Assembly: GCA_934203075.1 (NCBI GenBank)
Contig: CAKPYT010000046.1
Coordinates: 6,071-70,070 of the forward strand
Direction: 5' to 3'
Length of the DNA stretch: 64,000 nucleotides
Origin: an uncultured Clostridia bacterium
GTDB lineage: Bacteria > Bacillota > Clostridia > Christensenellales > CAG-314
The translations under genes and the position numbers were made by a program. The first letter of the stretch is position 1, and each line of letters begins with the position of its first letter. Below are positions 26,445 through 34,694 of this stretch, in pieces. Under the pieces are notes generated by a model, which ran no database searches, had not been told where the DNA came from, and saw only the letters and a program-made list of their open reading frames with translations.

Positions 26445-27005
26445 ATGATTGTAGCAGGAGATTTCAGAAAGGGCGTTACCTTCGTGATGGACGGAAATAT
26501 TTACACCATCGTGGATTTCCAACACGTAAAACCCGGCAAAGGCGCGGCGTTTGTTCGTGCAAAAATTAAAAACGTGGTAAACGGTTCCGTGTTGGAACGT
26601 ACGTTTAACCCGTCGGATAAATTTGAAAAAGCAACCATCGAAAGCAAGCAGATGGAATTCTTGTACAGTGACGGGGAGTTGTACTATTTTATGGATCCCG
26701 AAACGTACGATCAGATTCCGCTGAACAAAGCGCAGGTGGAAGACGCTCTGGATTTCATGAAAGAAAACATGTCTGCAACCATCAAATTCTATAAGGGCGA
26801 AGCGTTCTCTGTAGAACCGCCGAACTTTGTAGAATTGCAGGTCGTCAAGTGCGATCCCGCCGTCAGCGGCAACACCGCAACCAACGCAACGAAAATTGCA
26901 GAGTTGGAAACGGGCTACGAACTGCAGGTCCCCATGTTCGTCGAGCAGGACGATATCATTCGTGTCGATACTCGTACGGGCGAATATATGGAACGCATCA
27001 AATAG
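26445..27005 (+). CDS. efp: Translation elongation factor P
   Basis: EF-P (186 residues) relieves ribosome stalling at polyproline. The N-terminal KOW-like domain has [18 protein letters not shown] (about 26-43), whose Lys in the PGKG loop is the site modified in many bacteria. The OB domains end with [18 protein letters not shown] lies eight bases before the ATG. It has its own perfect promoter and is followed by a strong terminator. Confidence 0.98.
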   Translation: MIVAGDFRKGVTFVMDGNIYTIVDFQHVKPGKGAAFVRAKIKNVVNGSVLERTFNPSDKFEKATIESKQMEFLYSDGELYYFMDPETYDQIPLNKAQVEDALDFMKENMSATIKFYKGEAFSVEPPNFVELQVVKCDPAVSGNTATNATKIAELETGYELQVPMFVEQDDIIRVDTRTGEYMERIK

Positions 27006-27020
27006 TTTTGTAAAAAGCAT

Positions 27021-27053
27021 AAAAGGCTGCCTCTTTCGGGCAGCCTTTTTTTT
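27021..27053 (+). terminator. Rho-independent terminator after efp
   Basis: An 11-bp stem (27021-27031 with 27039-27049) and a 7-base loop run into eight T residues. Confidence 0.95.
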
Positions 27054-27339
27054 GTAAAATTGCTGCGGGAAACGCCGCAACAACCGTCCTCCGAAAGCGC
27101 GATAAAACGGAAGAGGCAATCAGGCTTTTTCCGTATGGAGAAAAACAGGAAAACAGAATCAACGGCAAAAACGAGGAGGCTTGTCCGGGCGGAAGCAATG
27201 TTGCGGAAAGGGGAGCAGCTGCGAACAGAATTTCACGTATAAAAACAAGAAAATCTGTCGGCATGTCACCTGGGGAGAAAAAACACGGTTTTGAGGCAGA
27301 TAGCCCCCATCGGAAGCTCAAAAAAGGGAAACGAGGGGA

Positions 27340-27368
27340 TTGTTTTTTTGTTCGTTTCGTGCTATAGT
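27340..27368 (+). promoter_or_regulatory. Sigma-A-type promoter for the flavoprotein gene
   Basis: TTGTTT (27340-27345), 17 bases, TATAGT (27363-27368), about 40 bases before the ATG. Confidence 0.6.
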
Positions 27369-27409
27369 TAAAAAAATGTCGGATACATCACGATACGGGA
27401 GCAAGCAAA

Positions 27410-27952
27410 ATGAGTAAAGTTTTATTTCTTTCTACCAGCCTCAGGGCAAACAGCAATTCGGAAGAACTCGCAAGAGAGTGCGCGCAAGGCGCAACGGAAG
27501 CCGGGCATTCGGTAGAGTTTCTCAGTTTAAAGGGGAAGAAAATCGATTTTTGCATCGGGTGCCTTGCCTGTCAAAAAACGGGGAAATGCGTCCTGCGGGA
27601 CGACGTTGCAGAAATAGCGGATCTGGTTTTCCATGCGGATACGCTTGTTTTTGCTACCCCGGTTTATTACTACGGCATGTGCGGACAAATGAAAACCCTG
27701 TTGGATCGGCTCAACCCGCTTTACGGCAGCGCATATCGTTTCCGCAGAGTTTATCTCATCGCTACGGCAGCGGAAGAAGGGACAGAGGTGTTTGAAGGCA
27801 CTCGCAGCGGATTAAAAGGGTTTGTCGATTGTTTCGAAGAGGCAGAACTGTGCGAAAGTCTGGAATGCGGAGGCCTGACGGACGGCGGAGAAGCAGCGGC
27901 ACGTGCGGAAACAAAGCAACTTGCCCGAAACTTTGGCAAACAATTGAAGTAG
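27410..27952 (+). CDS. Flavodoxin-fold NAD(P)H/FMN oxidoreductase with Cys motif
   Basis: The 180-residue protein begins VLFLSTSLRANSNSEELA, the phosphate-binding loop of the NADPH-dependent FMN reductase/iron-sulfur flavoprotein family. CIGCLACQKTGKC (about 48-60) is the compact four-cysteine motif that binds an Fe-S cluster in Isf-type proteins. TPVYYYGMCGQMKTLLDR (about 82-99) is the flavin-contacting segment. It probably moves electrons between NAD(P)H, flavin and a partner. The aldo/keto reductase with ferredoxin motifs downstream may be that partner (inference). Confidence 0.85.
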   Translation: MSKVLFLSTSLRANSNSEELARECAQGATEAGHSVEFLSLKGKKIDFCIGCLACQKTGKCVLRDDVAEIADLVFHADTLVFATPVYYYGMCGQMKTLLDRLNPLYGSAYRFRRVYLIATAAEEGTEVFEGTRSGLKGFVDCFEEAELCESLECGGLTDGGEAAARAETKQLARNFGKQLK

Positions 27953-28091
27953 CAAAGATCAAACGAGCGCGCTGTGCGGAAGCCCCGGGCAGGGAAGAAT
28001 AATTCGAAAGGAAAGCGATCGATTTTTTCAAAAAGGGGAGTACGCAAACAAACTTTTCGAGAAAGTACCGTAAAGGGACGAAGGAGGCAAC

Positions 28092-29225
28092 ATGATTTAT
28101 CAGGAATTTCAAAACTTAAAACTCTCGGCTTTGGGGATGGGCTGCATGCGTTTGCCGGTTCTGGAAGGAACAACCGTGGTGGACGAAGCCGCAACGCAAA
28201 AAATGGTGGACTATGCCATGGAGAAAGGCATCAACTATTATGATACGGCATGGGGCTATCACGAAGGGCAGTCAGAAACAGTACTGGGAAAAGCTCTCAG
28301 CCGTTACCCGCGCGAAAGTTTTTATCTTGCAAGCAAGTTTCCCGGGTACGATCTTTCCAATATGAGCAAGGTGGAAGAAATTTTCGAAAAGCAGCTGCAG
28401 AAGTGCGGTGTGGAGTATTTCGATTTTTATATGTTCCACAACGTTTGCGAAATGAATATCGATGCGTATTTGGATCCCAAATACGGCGTGTACGAATACT
28501 TGAAAGAGCAAAAAAGAAACGGCCGGATCCGTCATCTCGGCTTTTCTGCGCACGGAAGTTGTGAGGTCATCCGTCGCTTTTTAGAAGCCTACGGAGACAG
28601 TATGGAGTTTGGTCAATTGCAGGTGAACTGGGTGGATTGGACGTTCCAGAACGCACAACAAAAAATGGACTTGCTGAAAGAACGGCAGATTCCCGTGTGG
28701 GTGATGGAACCGCTCCGCGGGGGTAAGTTGGCTTCGCTGGGCGCCGAACAAACGGCAAAGTTAAAAACACTTCGCCCGCAGGAAGAAATTCCCGCCTGGT
28801 CGTTCCGCTTCCTGCAAACATTGCCGGAAGTGAAGGTCATTCTTTCCGGTATGTCGAATTTCGAACAGTTAAAAGAGAATATCCGGACTTTCGAAACGGA
28901 ACAACCTCTCACCTCGGCGGAGTGGGAAGTTTTGCAGCAAATCGCAAAAGGCATGCTCGACCAAAAGATACAGCCTTGTACCGCTTGTCGGTATTGCACG
29001 TCCTATTGTCCGAAGCATCTGGATATTCCTTCTCTGATCGAGCTTTATAACGAACATATCTTCACCGGCGGCGGGTTTATCGCCCCCATGGCATTGCTGG
29101 CATATGCCGAGGATCAGAAACCTACGGCATGCATCGGCTGTCGCAGTTGCGAAAGAGTTTGTCCGCAGCAAATCAAGATTTCGGAAGTCATGAAGGATTT
29201 CTGCAAAAATCTGAAACAATCTTAA
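28092..29225 (+). CDS. Aldo/keto reductase with C-terminal 4Fe-4S ferredoxin motifs
   Basis: The 377-residue protein has an AKR barrel: GMGCMRLP (about 15-22), YYDTAWGYHEG (about 49-59, catalytic Asp and Tyr), YLASKFPG (Lys) and YMFHNV (His). The C-terminal 100 residues carry CTACRYCTSYCPKHLDIP (about 297-314) and CIGCRSCERVCPQQIKI (about 348-364), two ferredoxin-type [4Fe-4S] motifs. This fusion is common in anaerobes; the substrate is unknown. AAGGAGG lies before the ATG. A hairpin terminator follows at 29354. Confidence 0.92.
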   Translation: MIYQEFQNLKLSALGMGCMRLPVLEGTTVVDEAATQKMVDYAMEKGINYYDTAWGYHEGQSETVLGKALSRYPRESFYLASKFPGYDLSNMSKVEEIFEKQLQKCGVEYFDFYMFHNVCEMNIDAYLDPKYGVYEYLKEQKRNGRIRHLGFSAHGSCEVIRRFLEAYGDSMEFGQLQVNWVDWTFQNAQQKMDLLKERQIPVWVMEPLRGGKLASLGAEQTAKLKTLRPQEEIPAWSFRFLQTLPEVKVILSGMSNFEQLKENIRTFETEQPLTSAEWEVLQQIAKGMLDQKIQPCTACRYCTSYCPKHLDIPSLIELYNEHIFTGGGFIAPMALLAYAEDQKPTACIGCRSCERVCPQQIKISEVMKDFCKNLKQS

Positions 29226-29353
29226 AAGTTTTTCGAGGAAGAGCCCGTGGGCAAAAGGCGCCCGTCGTCCTTTTCCCGAAGTACTTTCGCCTCGGAAAGA
29301 GCAGGAGTTGGCGTACGAGGAGGCGCACGTCGGCCTCTGCAAAAGCCGGGGAA

Positions 29354-29387
29354 GTAAAAAACAGCGCAGTTTGCGCTGTCTTTTACT
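29354..29387. terminator. Long hairpin terminator, possibly bidirectional
   Basis: ACAGCGCA (29361-29368) pairs with TGCGCTGT (29372-29379); the stem extends by AGTAAAA (29354-29360) with TTTTACT (29381-29387) around one bulged C. It can end the aldo/keto reductase transcript on + and offers a T-tract on the - strand as well. Confidence 0.7.
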
Positions 29388-29495
29388 TTTACTCTGTTTT
29401 CGTTTTTGCAAACAGGGAAAAGAATTCATTTCTGCTCCTCACGATCCATAAAGACGATCAGGAAAGGGCATTTCCGATTTTATCAAATAGAGAGG

Positions 29496-29617
29496 TCTTT
29501 TCTTATAGGGTTTCGCAGGTCGCGATCCAGCATTGGAAAGGGAATTCTATACCATGTGCTTTCCTTCTGCTTTTTGAAGCCTGCCATATTACAAAATGGG
29601 GGGCTGTAAGAAAAGAC
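29496..29617. repeat. Inverted repeat (13/14) around a 94-base centre
   Basis: 29496-29509 (GTCTTTTCTTATAG) is the near-perfect reverse complement of 29604-29617. It may bound a small non-autonomous element or form a large RNA hairpin. On the - strand the interior also contains a short open frame of about 34 codons, which I do not call as a gene. Confidence 0.4.
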
Positions 29618-29787
29618 TTTACAGAGATCGCCACCCTTGGTCCCTCAGGCAGGATTTGTAAGGAGCAAAGCGACGGAATAGCGATGGTTCGCAAGGGCGC
29701 CATCGCGTCACCTGCGAAAGGAGCAGGGGCAAACCAGGTGGCAGAGGTGTGGGCGGCACGGAAACCTTGCGGCGACAGACGGGCAAG

Positions 29788-29815
29788 AAAAAACAGCGCA
29801 ATCAGCGCTGTTTTT
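29788..29815 (-). terminator. Terminator of the tRNA-Gln transcript
   Basis: AAACAGCGC (29791-29799) and GCGCTGTTT (29805-29813) form a stem with a 5-base loop. Read on the - strand it is followed by a run of six T. The core arms are shared with the hairpin at 29354. Confidence 0.8.
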
Positions 29816-29821
29816 ACGAAA

Positions 29822-29897
29822 TGGCTAGGGTAGCAGGATTTGAACCTGCGAAATGATGGAGTCAGAATCCATTGCCTTACCGCTTGGCGATACCCCA
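29822..29897 (-). tRNA. tRNA-Gln (CUG anticodon)
   Basis: Folds by eye into a full cloverleaf of 76 bases: 7-bp acceptor with U1-A72 and one G-U pair, D-arm GCCAAGCGGTAAGGC, anticodon stem ATGGA/TCCAT with loop TTCTGAC (anticodon CTG), T-arm GCAGG-TTCGAAT-CCTGC and an encoded CCA end. The U1-A72 pair and D-loop are usual for bacterial tRNA-Gln. Confidence 0.95.
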
Positions 29898-29922
29898 ATA
29901 CGTCCCAATCGGAACAGTTCCT

Positions 29923-29951
29923 ATTATAAAAGCAACTCGGTAGTTTGTCAA
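29923..29951 (-). promoter_or_regulatory. Perfect sigma-A promoter for tRNA-Gln
   Basis: On the - strand TTGACA (29946-29951) and TATAAT (29923-29928) are both exact consensus with a 17-base spacer. Confidence 0.93.
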
Positions 29952-29995
29952 TAATTGAGGACGAAATAATGTAGAAAATACTTTTTTCGTATTTC

Positions 29996-30024
29996 TTGAA
30001 AAAAAGGGGCTTTTTGATTATAAT
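29996..30024 (+). promoter_or_regulatory. Sigma-A promoter for the MGMT-like gene
   Basis: TTGAAA (29996-30001), 17 bases, TATAAT (30019-30024). Divergent from the tRNA promoter. Confidence 0.88.
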
Positions 30025-30040
30025 ACAAGGGAGGTAAAAG

Positions 30041-30352
30041 ATGGAAAAAGGTTTTTTCGGCGCCGTGTACCGCGTAGTCCGGCAAGTTCCGAAAGGCAAA
30101 GTCACGACGTACGGAATTGTAGCACGCCTGGCGGGGAATCCGCGTATGAGCAGGCAAGTAGGCTGGGCATTGCATGCCAATCCGGATCAATCGACGATTC
30201 CCTGCCACAGAGTGGTGAATCGGTACGGCGCATTGGCCCCGTCTTTTGCTTTCGGCGGAAAAGAAATACAAAAGTTGATGCTGGAACAAGAAGGCGTTTC
30301 CGTTCGGGAAGACGGAACGGTAGACTTGCAGCGGTATCTTTGGGAAGGATAA
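30041..30352 (+). CDS. Single-domain MGMT-type DNA alkyltransferase protein
   Basis: The 103-residue protein is only the C-terminal, DNA-binding domain of O6-methylguanine-DNA methyltransferases. It keeps the active-site motif IPCHRVVN (about 53-60), so the alkyl-acceptor Cys is present, unlike Atl proteins where it is Trp. VPKGKVTTYGIVARLAG (about 16-32) is the helix-turn-helix. It lacks the N-terminal domain of Ogt. It may repair alkylated DNA or act in damage recognition. The ATG has GGGAGG upstream and a strong promoter. Confidence 0.88.
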   Translation: MEKGFFGAVYRVVRQVPKGKVTTYGIVARLAGNPRMSRQVGWALHANPDQSTIPCHRVVNRYGALAPSFAFGGKEIQKLMLEQEGVSVREDGTVDLQRYLWEG

Positions 30353-30362
30353 GGGTTTTACG

Positions 30363-31844
30363 ATGGAAAAGGGATTTAATAATCAGCTGTACGTACAAAA
30401 GCAAACGGAACGGATTTTGCAGCGCATCGGGCAGTTCGGCAACAAATTATATTTGGAGTTTGGCGGAAAATTGTTTGACGATTTGCATGCCGCACGTGTT
30501 TTGCCCGGTTTCGACCCGAATGCCAAAGTGAAAATTCTGCAAAAGCTGAAGGATCAGGCGGAGATTATTTTTTGTATCAATGCCGCAGATATCGAGCGGA
30601 ACAAAATCCGTGCGGATTTCGGCATTACGTACGGGCAGGAATTGATGCGTGTCATCGATAACTTGCGCGGCGTCGGCATTTATGTCAGCAGTATCGTCAT
30701 CACACAGTATGCCGATCAGCCGGCGGCGGCTTCGTTTCGGAAAAAACTGGAAATGCACGGCGAAAAGGTATATTTTCATCGTCATACCAAAGGGTATCCT
30801 GCAGACGTTGCCACCATCGTGTCGGAAGAAGGGTACGGGCAAAACCCGTATATTCCAACAACGCGCCCGTTGGTGGTCGTAACGGCTCCCGGCCCCGGCA
30901 GCGGAAAGCTGGCCACTTGCTTAAATCAGCTTTATCACGAAAATAAGCACGGCGTACGCGCGGGGTACGCGAAATTCGAAACCTTCCCCGTCTGGAATCT
31001 GCCGTTAAAGCATCCGGTGAACGTTGCGTACGAGGCTGCCACGGCGGATCTGAACGACGTGAATATGATAGATTATTTCCACTTGGAAAAATACGGAGAA
31101 ACTACCGTAAACTATAATCGCGATCTGGCGGCCTTTCCGGTGTTGAAAACCATTTTATATCGCATCACGGGGGAGGATTTGTATCAGTCGCCTACCGATA
31201 TGGGTGTGAATATGGTCGGCTACGGCATTACGAACGATGAAATCGTGTGCAATGCCGCCAAACAAGAAGTCATTCGCCGCTACTACACTGCGTTGTGTGA
31301 GGATCGCACGGGAAACGGTTCTCGCGAAGCGGTAGAAAAACTGGAACTGTTGATGAAGGACCTGGATCTGCAGCCGTTGGATCGGGCCGTTGTCGGCGCG
31401 GCATTGCGGAAATCGCAGCAAACGGGGGTGCCGGCGGTTGCCATCGAGTTGCCGGACGGAACGATTGTTGCGGGGAAACAAAACAAACTGTTAAGCGCAA
31501 CGTCCGGTGCCGTTTTGAATGCGCTGAAGGCAATGGGGGACGTGGCAGATCCCTATCAGTTGTTGGCTCCTAAGATTCTGGAACCGATTATGGCTCTGAA
31601 TAAAAACGTGCTGAAGATCAAAAAGGCTACGCTTTCACTGGAAGAAACGCTCATCACCCTTTCCATTGCGGCGTCGGTGGATTTTAATTCTCTTCGTGCG
31701 TTTAACACGCTTCCGAAATTGCGCGGTTGTCAGGTACATTCTTCTCATTTGCTGCAAAACGGAGACCTGAATTTCCTGCGTAAGCTTGGAGTCAACGTCA
31801 CGATGGAACCGAAGTACTATTCCGACGCTTTATATCTGGAATAA
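30363..31844 (+). CDS. DUF1846 family protein
   Basis: The 493-residue protein matches the DUF1846 family: KGFNNQLYVQKQTERIL start, FGGKLFDDLHAARVLPGF (about 38-55), a nucleotide-binding-like TAPGPGSGKLATCLNQLYHE (about 174-193) and KFETFPVWNLPLKHPVN. Structures of the family exist but its reaction is not known; the PGPGSGK loop suggests a P-loop-like phosphate site. It sits 10 bases after the MGMT-like gene. A clear terminator follows. Confidence 0.9.
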   Translation: MEKGFNNQLYVQKQTERILQRIGQFGNKLYLEFGGKLFDDLHAARVLPGFDPNAKVKILQKLKDQAEIIFCINAADIERNKIRADFGITYGQELMRVIDNLRGVGIYVSSIVITQYADQPAAASFRKKLEMHGEKVYFHRHTKGYPADVATIVSEEGYGQNPYIPTTRPLVVVTAPGPGSGKLATCLNQLYHENKHGVRAGYAKFETFPVWNLPLKHPVNVAYEAATADLNDVNMIDYFHLEKYGETTVNYNRDLAAFPVLKTILYRITGEDLYQSPTDMGVNMVGYGITNDEIVCNAAKQEVIRRYYTALCEDRTGNGSREAVEKLELLMKDLDLQPLDRAVVGAALRKSQQTGVPAVAIELPDGTIVAGKQNKLLSATSGAVLNALKAMGDVADPYQLLAPKILEPIMALNKNVLKIKKATLSLEETLITLSIAASVDFNSLRAFNTLPKLRGCQVHSSHLLQNGDLNFLRKLGVNVTMEPKYYSDALYLE

Positions 31845-31945
31845 CGGTGTGCCGGCACGAGGAAGAAAGCGGAAGGGGGATCTTTCAAAAGATTTCCGGA
31901 AAAGCAGTACACGGTTCTTCCGAATTGTGGCGGAATCAAAAATCA

Positions 31946-31985
31946 AAAAAAGCGGGAGGTATCGTTCTTCCCGCTTTTTTACGAA
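31946..31985 (+). terminator. Rho-independent terminator after DUF1846
   Basis: A 12-bp stem (31946-31957 with 31969-31980) ending in six T. The A-run on its 5' side would also allow termination on the other strand. Confidence 0.92.
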
Positions 31986-32019
31986 ACTTGTCGAGAATCG
32001 GTTTGCTTTTGGCAAATTC

Positions 32020-32048
32020 TTGACATTTTTTTTTGCCGCTGTTACACT
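32020..32048 (+). promoter_or_regulatory. Sigma-A promoter for the apbE-fusion operon
   Basis: Perfect TTGACA (32020-32025), 17 bases including a nine-T run, TACACT (32043-32048); the ATG follows 19 bases later. Confidence 0.85.
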
Positions 32049-32067
32049 AGTCGGGTAAGAGGTCGGA

Positions 32068-33954
32068 ATGAAAAGACTATTTTCTGTATGGATTGCTCTG
32101 GTTCTGGTAGTGGCCTGCGTTCCCGTTCGGGGCAGTGCGATTACGGAGGATCAGTGGAATACCTATCTTTCCGTGGATACAACGGCAAATGCGGTGACGT
32201 ATGCGGATTACGGCATCTATTTTAACACGCCCACGCAAATCGTATTTTTTTGCGATACGTCGAACGAGGCGGAAGTGACAAATTGCAAACAGGCAATCGC
32301 CGAAATGCTGCAGATGATCGAGGCAACGGAGCGTGCCGTCAGCACGGACGTCGCGACCAGCGACGTCGCGCTGTTTAACCAAACGGATTCCACTGTCGTA
32401 TCCGTTTCGGCCATAACGGAGGAGATTGTAAAAATCGCCAAAGAGATGTATCGTGTGACGGAAGGGGCGTACAATCCGTGCGTGTACAATCTGGTTGACA
32501 TGTATGGTTTTACGCCGCGTTGGAACAACGGCTCGCAGCAACCTTCCGAGCGGCAGGCGTACGACTATCGGGAGACTTTCCTCGATGAGGACTGGTCCTC
32601 CTTTTTACAACAGTTTTTGGATTTTGATACCGTAGTGCTGGATGAAACCGCACATACGCTCACCAAAACGACGCAATCCAAAACGTTTTCGAAAAACGGC
32701 TACAGCGGTACGTTTAACCTGAAGTTGGATTTCGGCGGCATCGGAAAGGGCTACATTGTCGACCGCATGACGCAGATTGCAAAAAACAGAGGGTTGACGC
32801 AAGGCTGGTTTACGATCGGCACCAGCAGCATGCAGCTGATGGAATCGAAAGAAGAGGACAAAACCTGGAACCTTTCTTTTACGGACCCCAGAAACACTTC
32901 CATTTTCAGCCGGGCCTATCTTGCCTTTGGCGGTTTGAAGAATGAGGCGGTCAGTACCAGCGGAGATTACGAAAAATACGTAAAAGTCAATGGCAAACGT
33001 TATTGCCATATCATAGACGGGCAAACGGGCAAACCGTTGGATACGGGAATTTGTACGGCGCACGTCGTGGGGGGAAGCGCTGCCGCGGGAGACGCATTGA
33101 CCACGGCGTTGATGCTGATGGGCCCGGAAAAAGCCACTTCCTTTCTTTTTAGCGATTACGCAAAAGAAAACAATTTAAAAATAGCGTTTACCGTCGAAAA
33201 TGAAGACGGTTCGCTGGAAGTATTTACCAATCAAACAAAAGAAACGGTTTCCGTGCTGGATCAACGCTATCATTTAAGCGGTTACGTGCAAAACGGGGAA
33301 TACGTCTACGACCCCGTACGCAGTAAATCGCCGGTTTTGTTGTGGGTAGGGCTCGGATGCGCTGCCGCCTTGCTTGCAATCGTCTGCGCGGTTCGTGCCA
33401 AAAAGGAAAAGGCGGCACAGGGCGTTTTGCCCGCACAAAAGCGGAATTACGTCCGAATCGTGAAAAACGGCAAGTTGTTTTGCAAGGGAGACGTCGTTTT
33501 ATACTCTGCGATTCTGGTGCTTCTGGTGCTTTTGTTTTCGGTATTCGTGTTTTTCCCGGAGCGGCAGGACATCAAAGAAATTCGTATCGTGTATTACGGA
33601 AACGATAGTCAGGAAACGATTTTCGTATACGATTGGGCAAAAAAGACGTATCTCGTATCGGAACAGTGGAAAAAGCGCGTTTCCGTGGAGACGCAGGCCG
33701 ACGGTCTGCACGTCAAAATGCAGTTGAACGAAGGCAGCAACGAATTGTTGATTACGGATACGTATGCAAAGATGATCGAGGCGGATTGCAGCGCCACACG
33801 GGAATGCGTGGATCATTTCCCGGCGTTGAACGCCGGAGGGCAGGCGATCATTTGCACGCCTCATCGATTAAAGGTCATCAGCACGGGGAAAGCACAGCAG
33901 ATGCAAATCGGCGGAGAAATCGGCAACGCCTTTGCAAAGGGGGCGCAATCGTGA
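32068..33954 (+). CDS. FAD:protein FMN transferase (ApbE) fused to a NusG domain II module
   Basis: The product has 628 residues. A signal sequence or lipobox (Leu-Val-Val-Ala-Cys near residue 17) is followed by an ApbE domain (about 45-375), which attaches FMN to Thr/Ser of target proteins outside the membrane: SDVALFNQ, LDFGGIGKGYIVDRM (about 225-239), HIIDGQTGKP and GDALTTALMLMG (about 341-352). A membrane segment (about 420-443), a second one (about 477-498) and a NusG_II domain with CSATREC and GGQAIICTPHRLKV (about 575-612) complete it. ApbE and NusG_II proteins are usually separate genes. It overlaps the Gx gene by four bases. Confidence 0.88.
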   Translation: MKRLFSVWIALVLVVACVPVRGSAITEDQWNTYLSVDTTANAVTYADYGIYFNTPTQIVFFCDTSNEAEVTNCKQAIAEMLQMIEATERAVSTDVATSDVALFNQTDSTVVSVSAITEEIVKIAKEMYRVTEGAYNPCVYNLVDMYGFTPRWNNGSQQPSERQAYDYRETFLDEDWSSFLQQFLDFDTVVLDETAHTLTKTTQSKTFSKNGYSGTFNLKLDFGGIGKGYIVDRMTQIAKNRGLTQGWFTIGTSSMQLMESKEEDKTWNLSFTDPRNTSIFSRAYLAFGGLKNEAVSTSGDYEKYVKVNGKRYCHIIDGQTGKPLDTGICTAHVVGGSAAAGDALTTALMLMGPEKATSFLFSDYAKENNLKIAFTVENEDGSLEVFTNQTKETVSVLDQRYHLSGYVQNGEYVYDPVRSKSPVLLWVGLGCAAALLAIVCAVRAKKEKAAQGVLPAQKRNYVRIVKNGKLFCKGDVVLYSAILVLLVLLFSVFVFFPERQDIKEIRIVYYGNDSQETIFVYDWAKKTYLVSEQWKKRVSVETQADGLHVKMQLNEGSNELLITDTYAKMIEADCSATRECVDHFPALNAGGQAIICTPHRLKVISTGKAQQMQIGGEIGNAFAKGAQS

Positions 33955-34640
33955 AAACTTCCAAACGTATTGCGACGCTGTCGGTGCTTACGGCGTTGGG
34001 GCTGCTGGCATTTTTAATCGAAAGTTTGTTTCCTCCGTTGTTTTTACCGGGGGCAAAAATGGGCATCAGCAATGTGTTCAGTTTGTTTACGCTGATTTTG
34101 TTGGGCCCGGCGGATGCGGTAATCCTTGTGGTGGTGCGTACCTTGCTCGGCAGTGTGTTCGGGGGCAACGTCAGTGCCTTGATTTATAGCCTTTCGGCGG
34201 GGCTGGTCAGTATCTTCGTTTCGATTTTACTGGTCAAATGGATGCCGCGCATCAGTCTGATTGCCGTAAGCGTCACGGCAGCGGTAATGCATAATCTCAC
34301 GCAAAACGTTGTGTTTTGTCTGGTGAGCAATACGCCGCAAATGTATTTGTATTTGCCGTATCTGGCAGTGCTTGGTGTCGTTGCGGGGCTGGTCGTCGGG
34401 TTTGCCGTATTCTTTTTGGTAAAATATCTGCCGTTAAAGTATCTGACGTCTATGGGTTTCGTGCGGCAGAACGCGCCGGAAACCGAACAGGCAGAGGAGG
34501 CAGACGTACCCGTGATACGCGATGCTGCAGAACAACCGCTGCCGGAGACTTCGGCAGAACAACCGGATACGTGCGGAGAAACTCCGAAGGAAGAGGATCT
34601 TTCGCCCGGATCGGACGGAACACACGAAACGAAAAGATAA
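33951..34640 (+). CDS. Gx transporter family / heptaprenyl diphosphate synthase component I-like membrane protein
   Basis: The 229-residue protein starts at a GTG with AAAGGGGG upstream. Five to six membrane helices (residues about 8-190) include ISNVFSLFTLILLGPADAVI and RTLLGSVFGGNVSALIYSLSAG, the pattern of the Gx/HepI family (S-component-like fold). The last 40 residues are an acidic, Pro-rich cytosolic tail. In Clostridia these proteins occur next to NusG_II and ApbE genes. Function is unproven; a redox- or quinone-linked membrane role is inferred from the neighbours. Confidence 0.82.
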   Translation: MKTSKRIATLSVLTALGLLAFLIESLFPPLFLPGAKMGISNVFSLFTLILLGPADAVILVVVRTLLGSVFGGNVSALIYSLSAGLVSIFVSILLVKWMPRISLIAVSVTAAVMHNLTQNVVFCLVSNTPQMYLYLPYLAVLGVVAGLVVGFAVFFLVKYLPLKYLTSMGFVRQNAPETEQAEEADVPVIRDAAEQPLPETSAEQPDTCGETPKEEDLSPGSDGTHETKR

Positions 34641-34694
34641 CGAGGGGTTCCCTTTCACAGAATGCCGACGGAATCCGGAAGGGGAGAAAGAAAA

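Larger units (their letters stand above)
27006..27409. other. Intergenic region after efp
   Basis: Of these 404 bases the first 48 hold the efp terminator and 27340-27368 the next promoter. In between (about 27060-27335) I see no convincing gene; open frames on either strand start or end inside the terminator and show no family features. Confidence 0.6.
29226..29821. other. Non-coding stretch with hairpins and repeat-like segment
   Basis: No convincing gene was found in these 596 bases. They hold two related hairpins (29354-29387 and 29788-29815), a 14-base inverted repeat enclosing about 94 bases (29496-29617), and a GC-rich, repeat-looking segment (about 29618-29787). Open frames on both strands run through the tRNA or the terminators and are rejected. 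Confidence 0.6.

Noticed and set aside
26998..27321. 107-codon frame on the reverse strand after efp
   Set aside because: Its 3' end lies inside the efp terminator and no homology-like pattern or ribosome site is seen.
29129..29833. Open frame on + running through the 3' end of the aldo/keto reductase and the hairpins
   Set aside because: It overlaps a certain gene, two terminator hairpins and the end of the tRNA, and shows no protein features.
29503..30180. 225-codon frame on the reverse strand
   Set aside because: It translates straight through tRNA-Gln, its promoter and the start of the MGMT-like gene.
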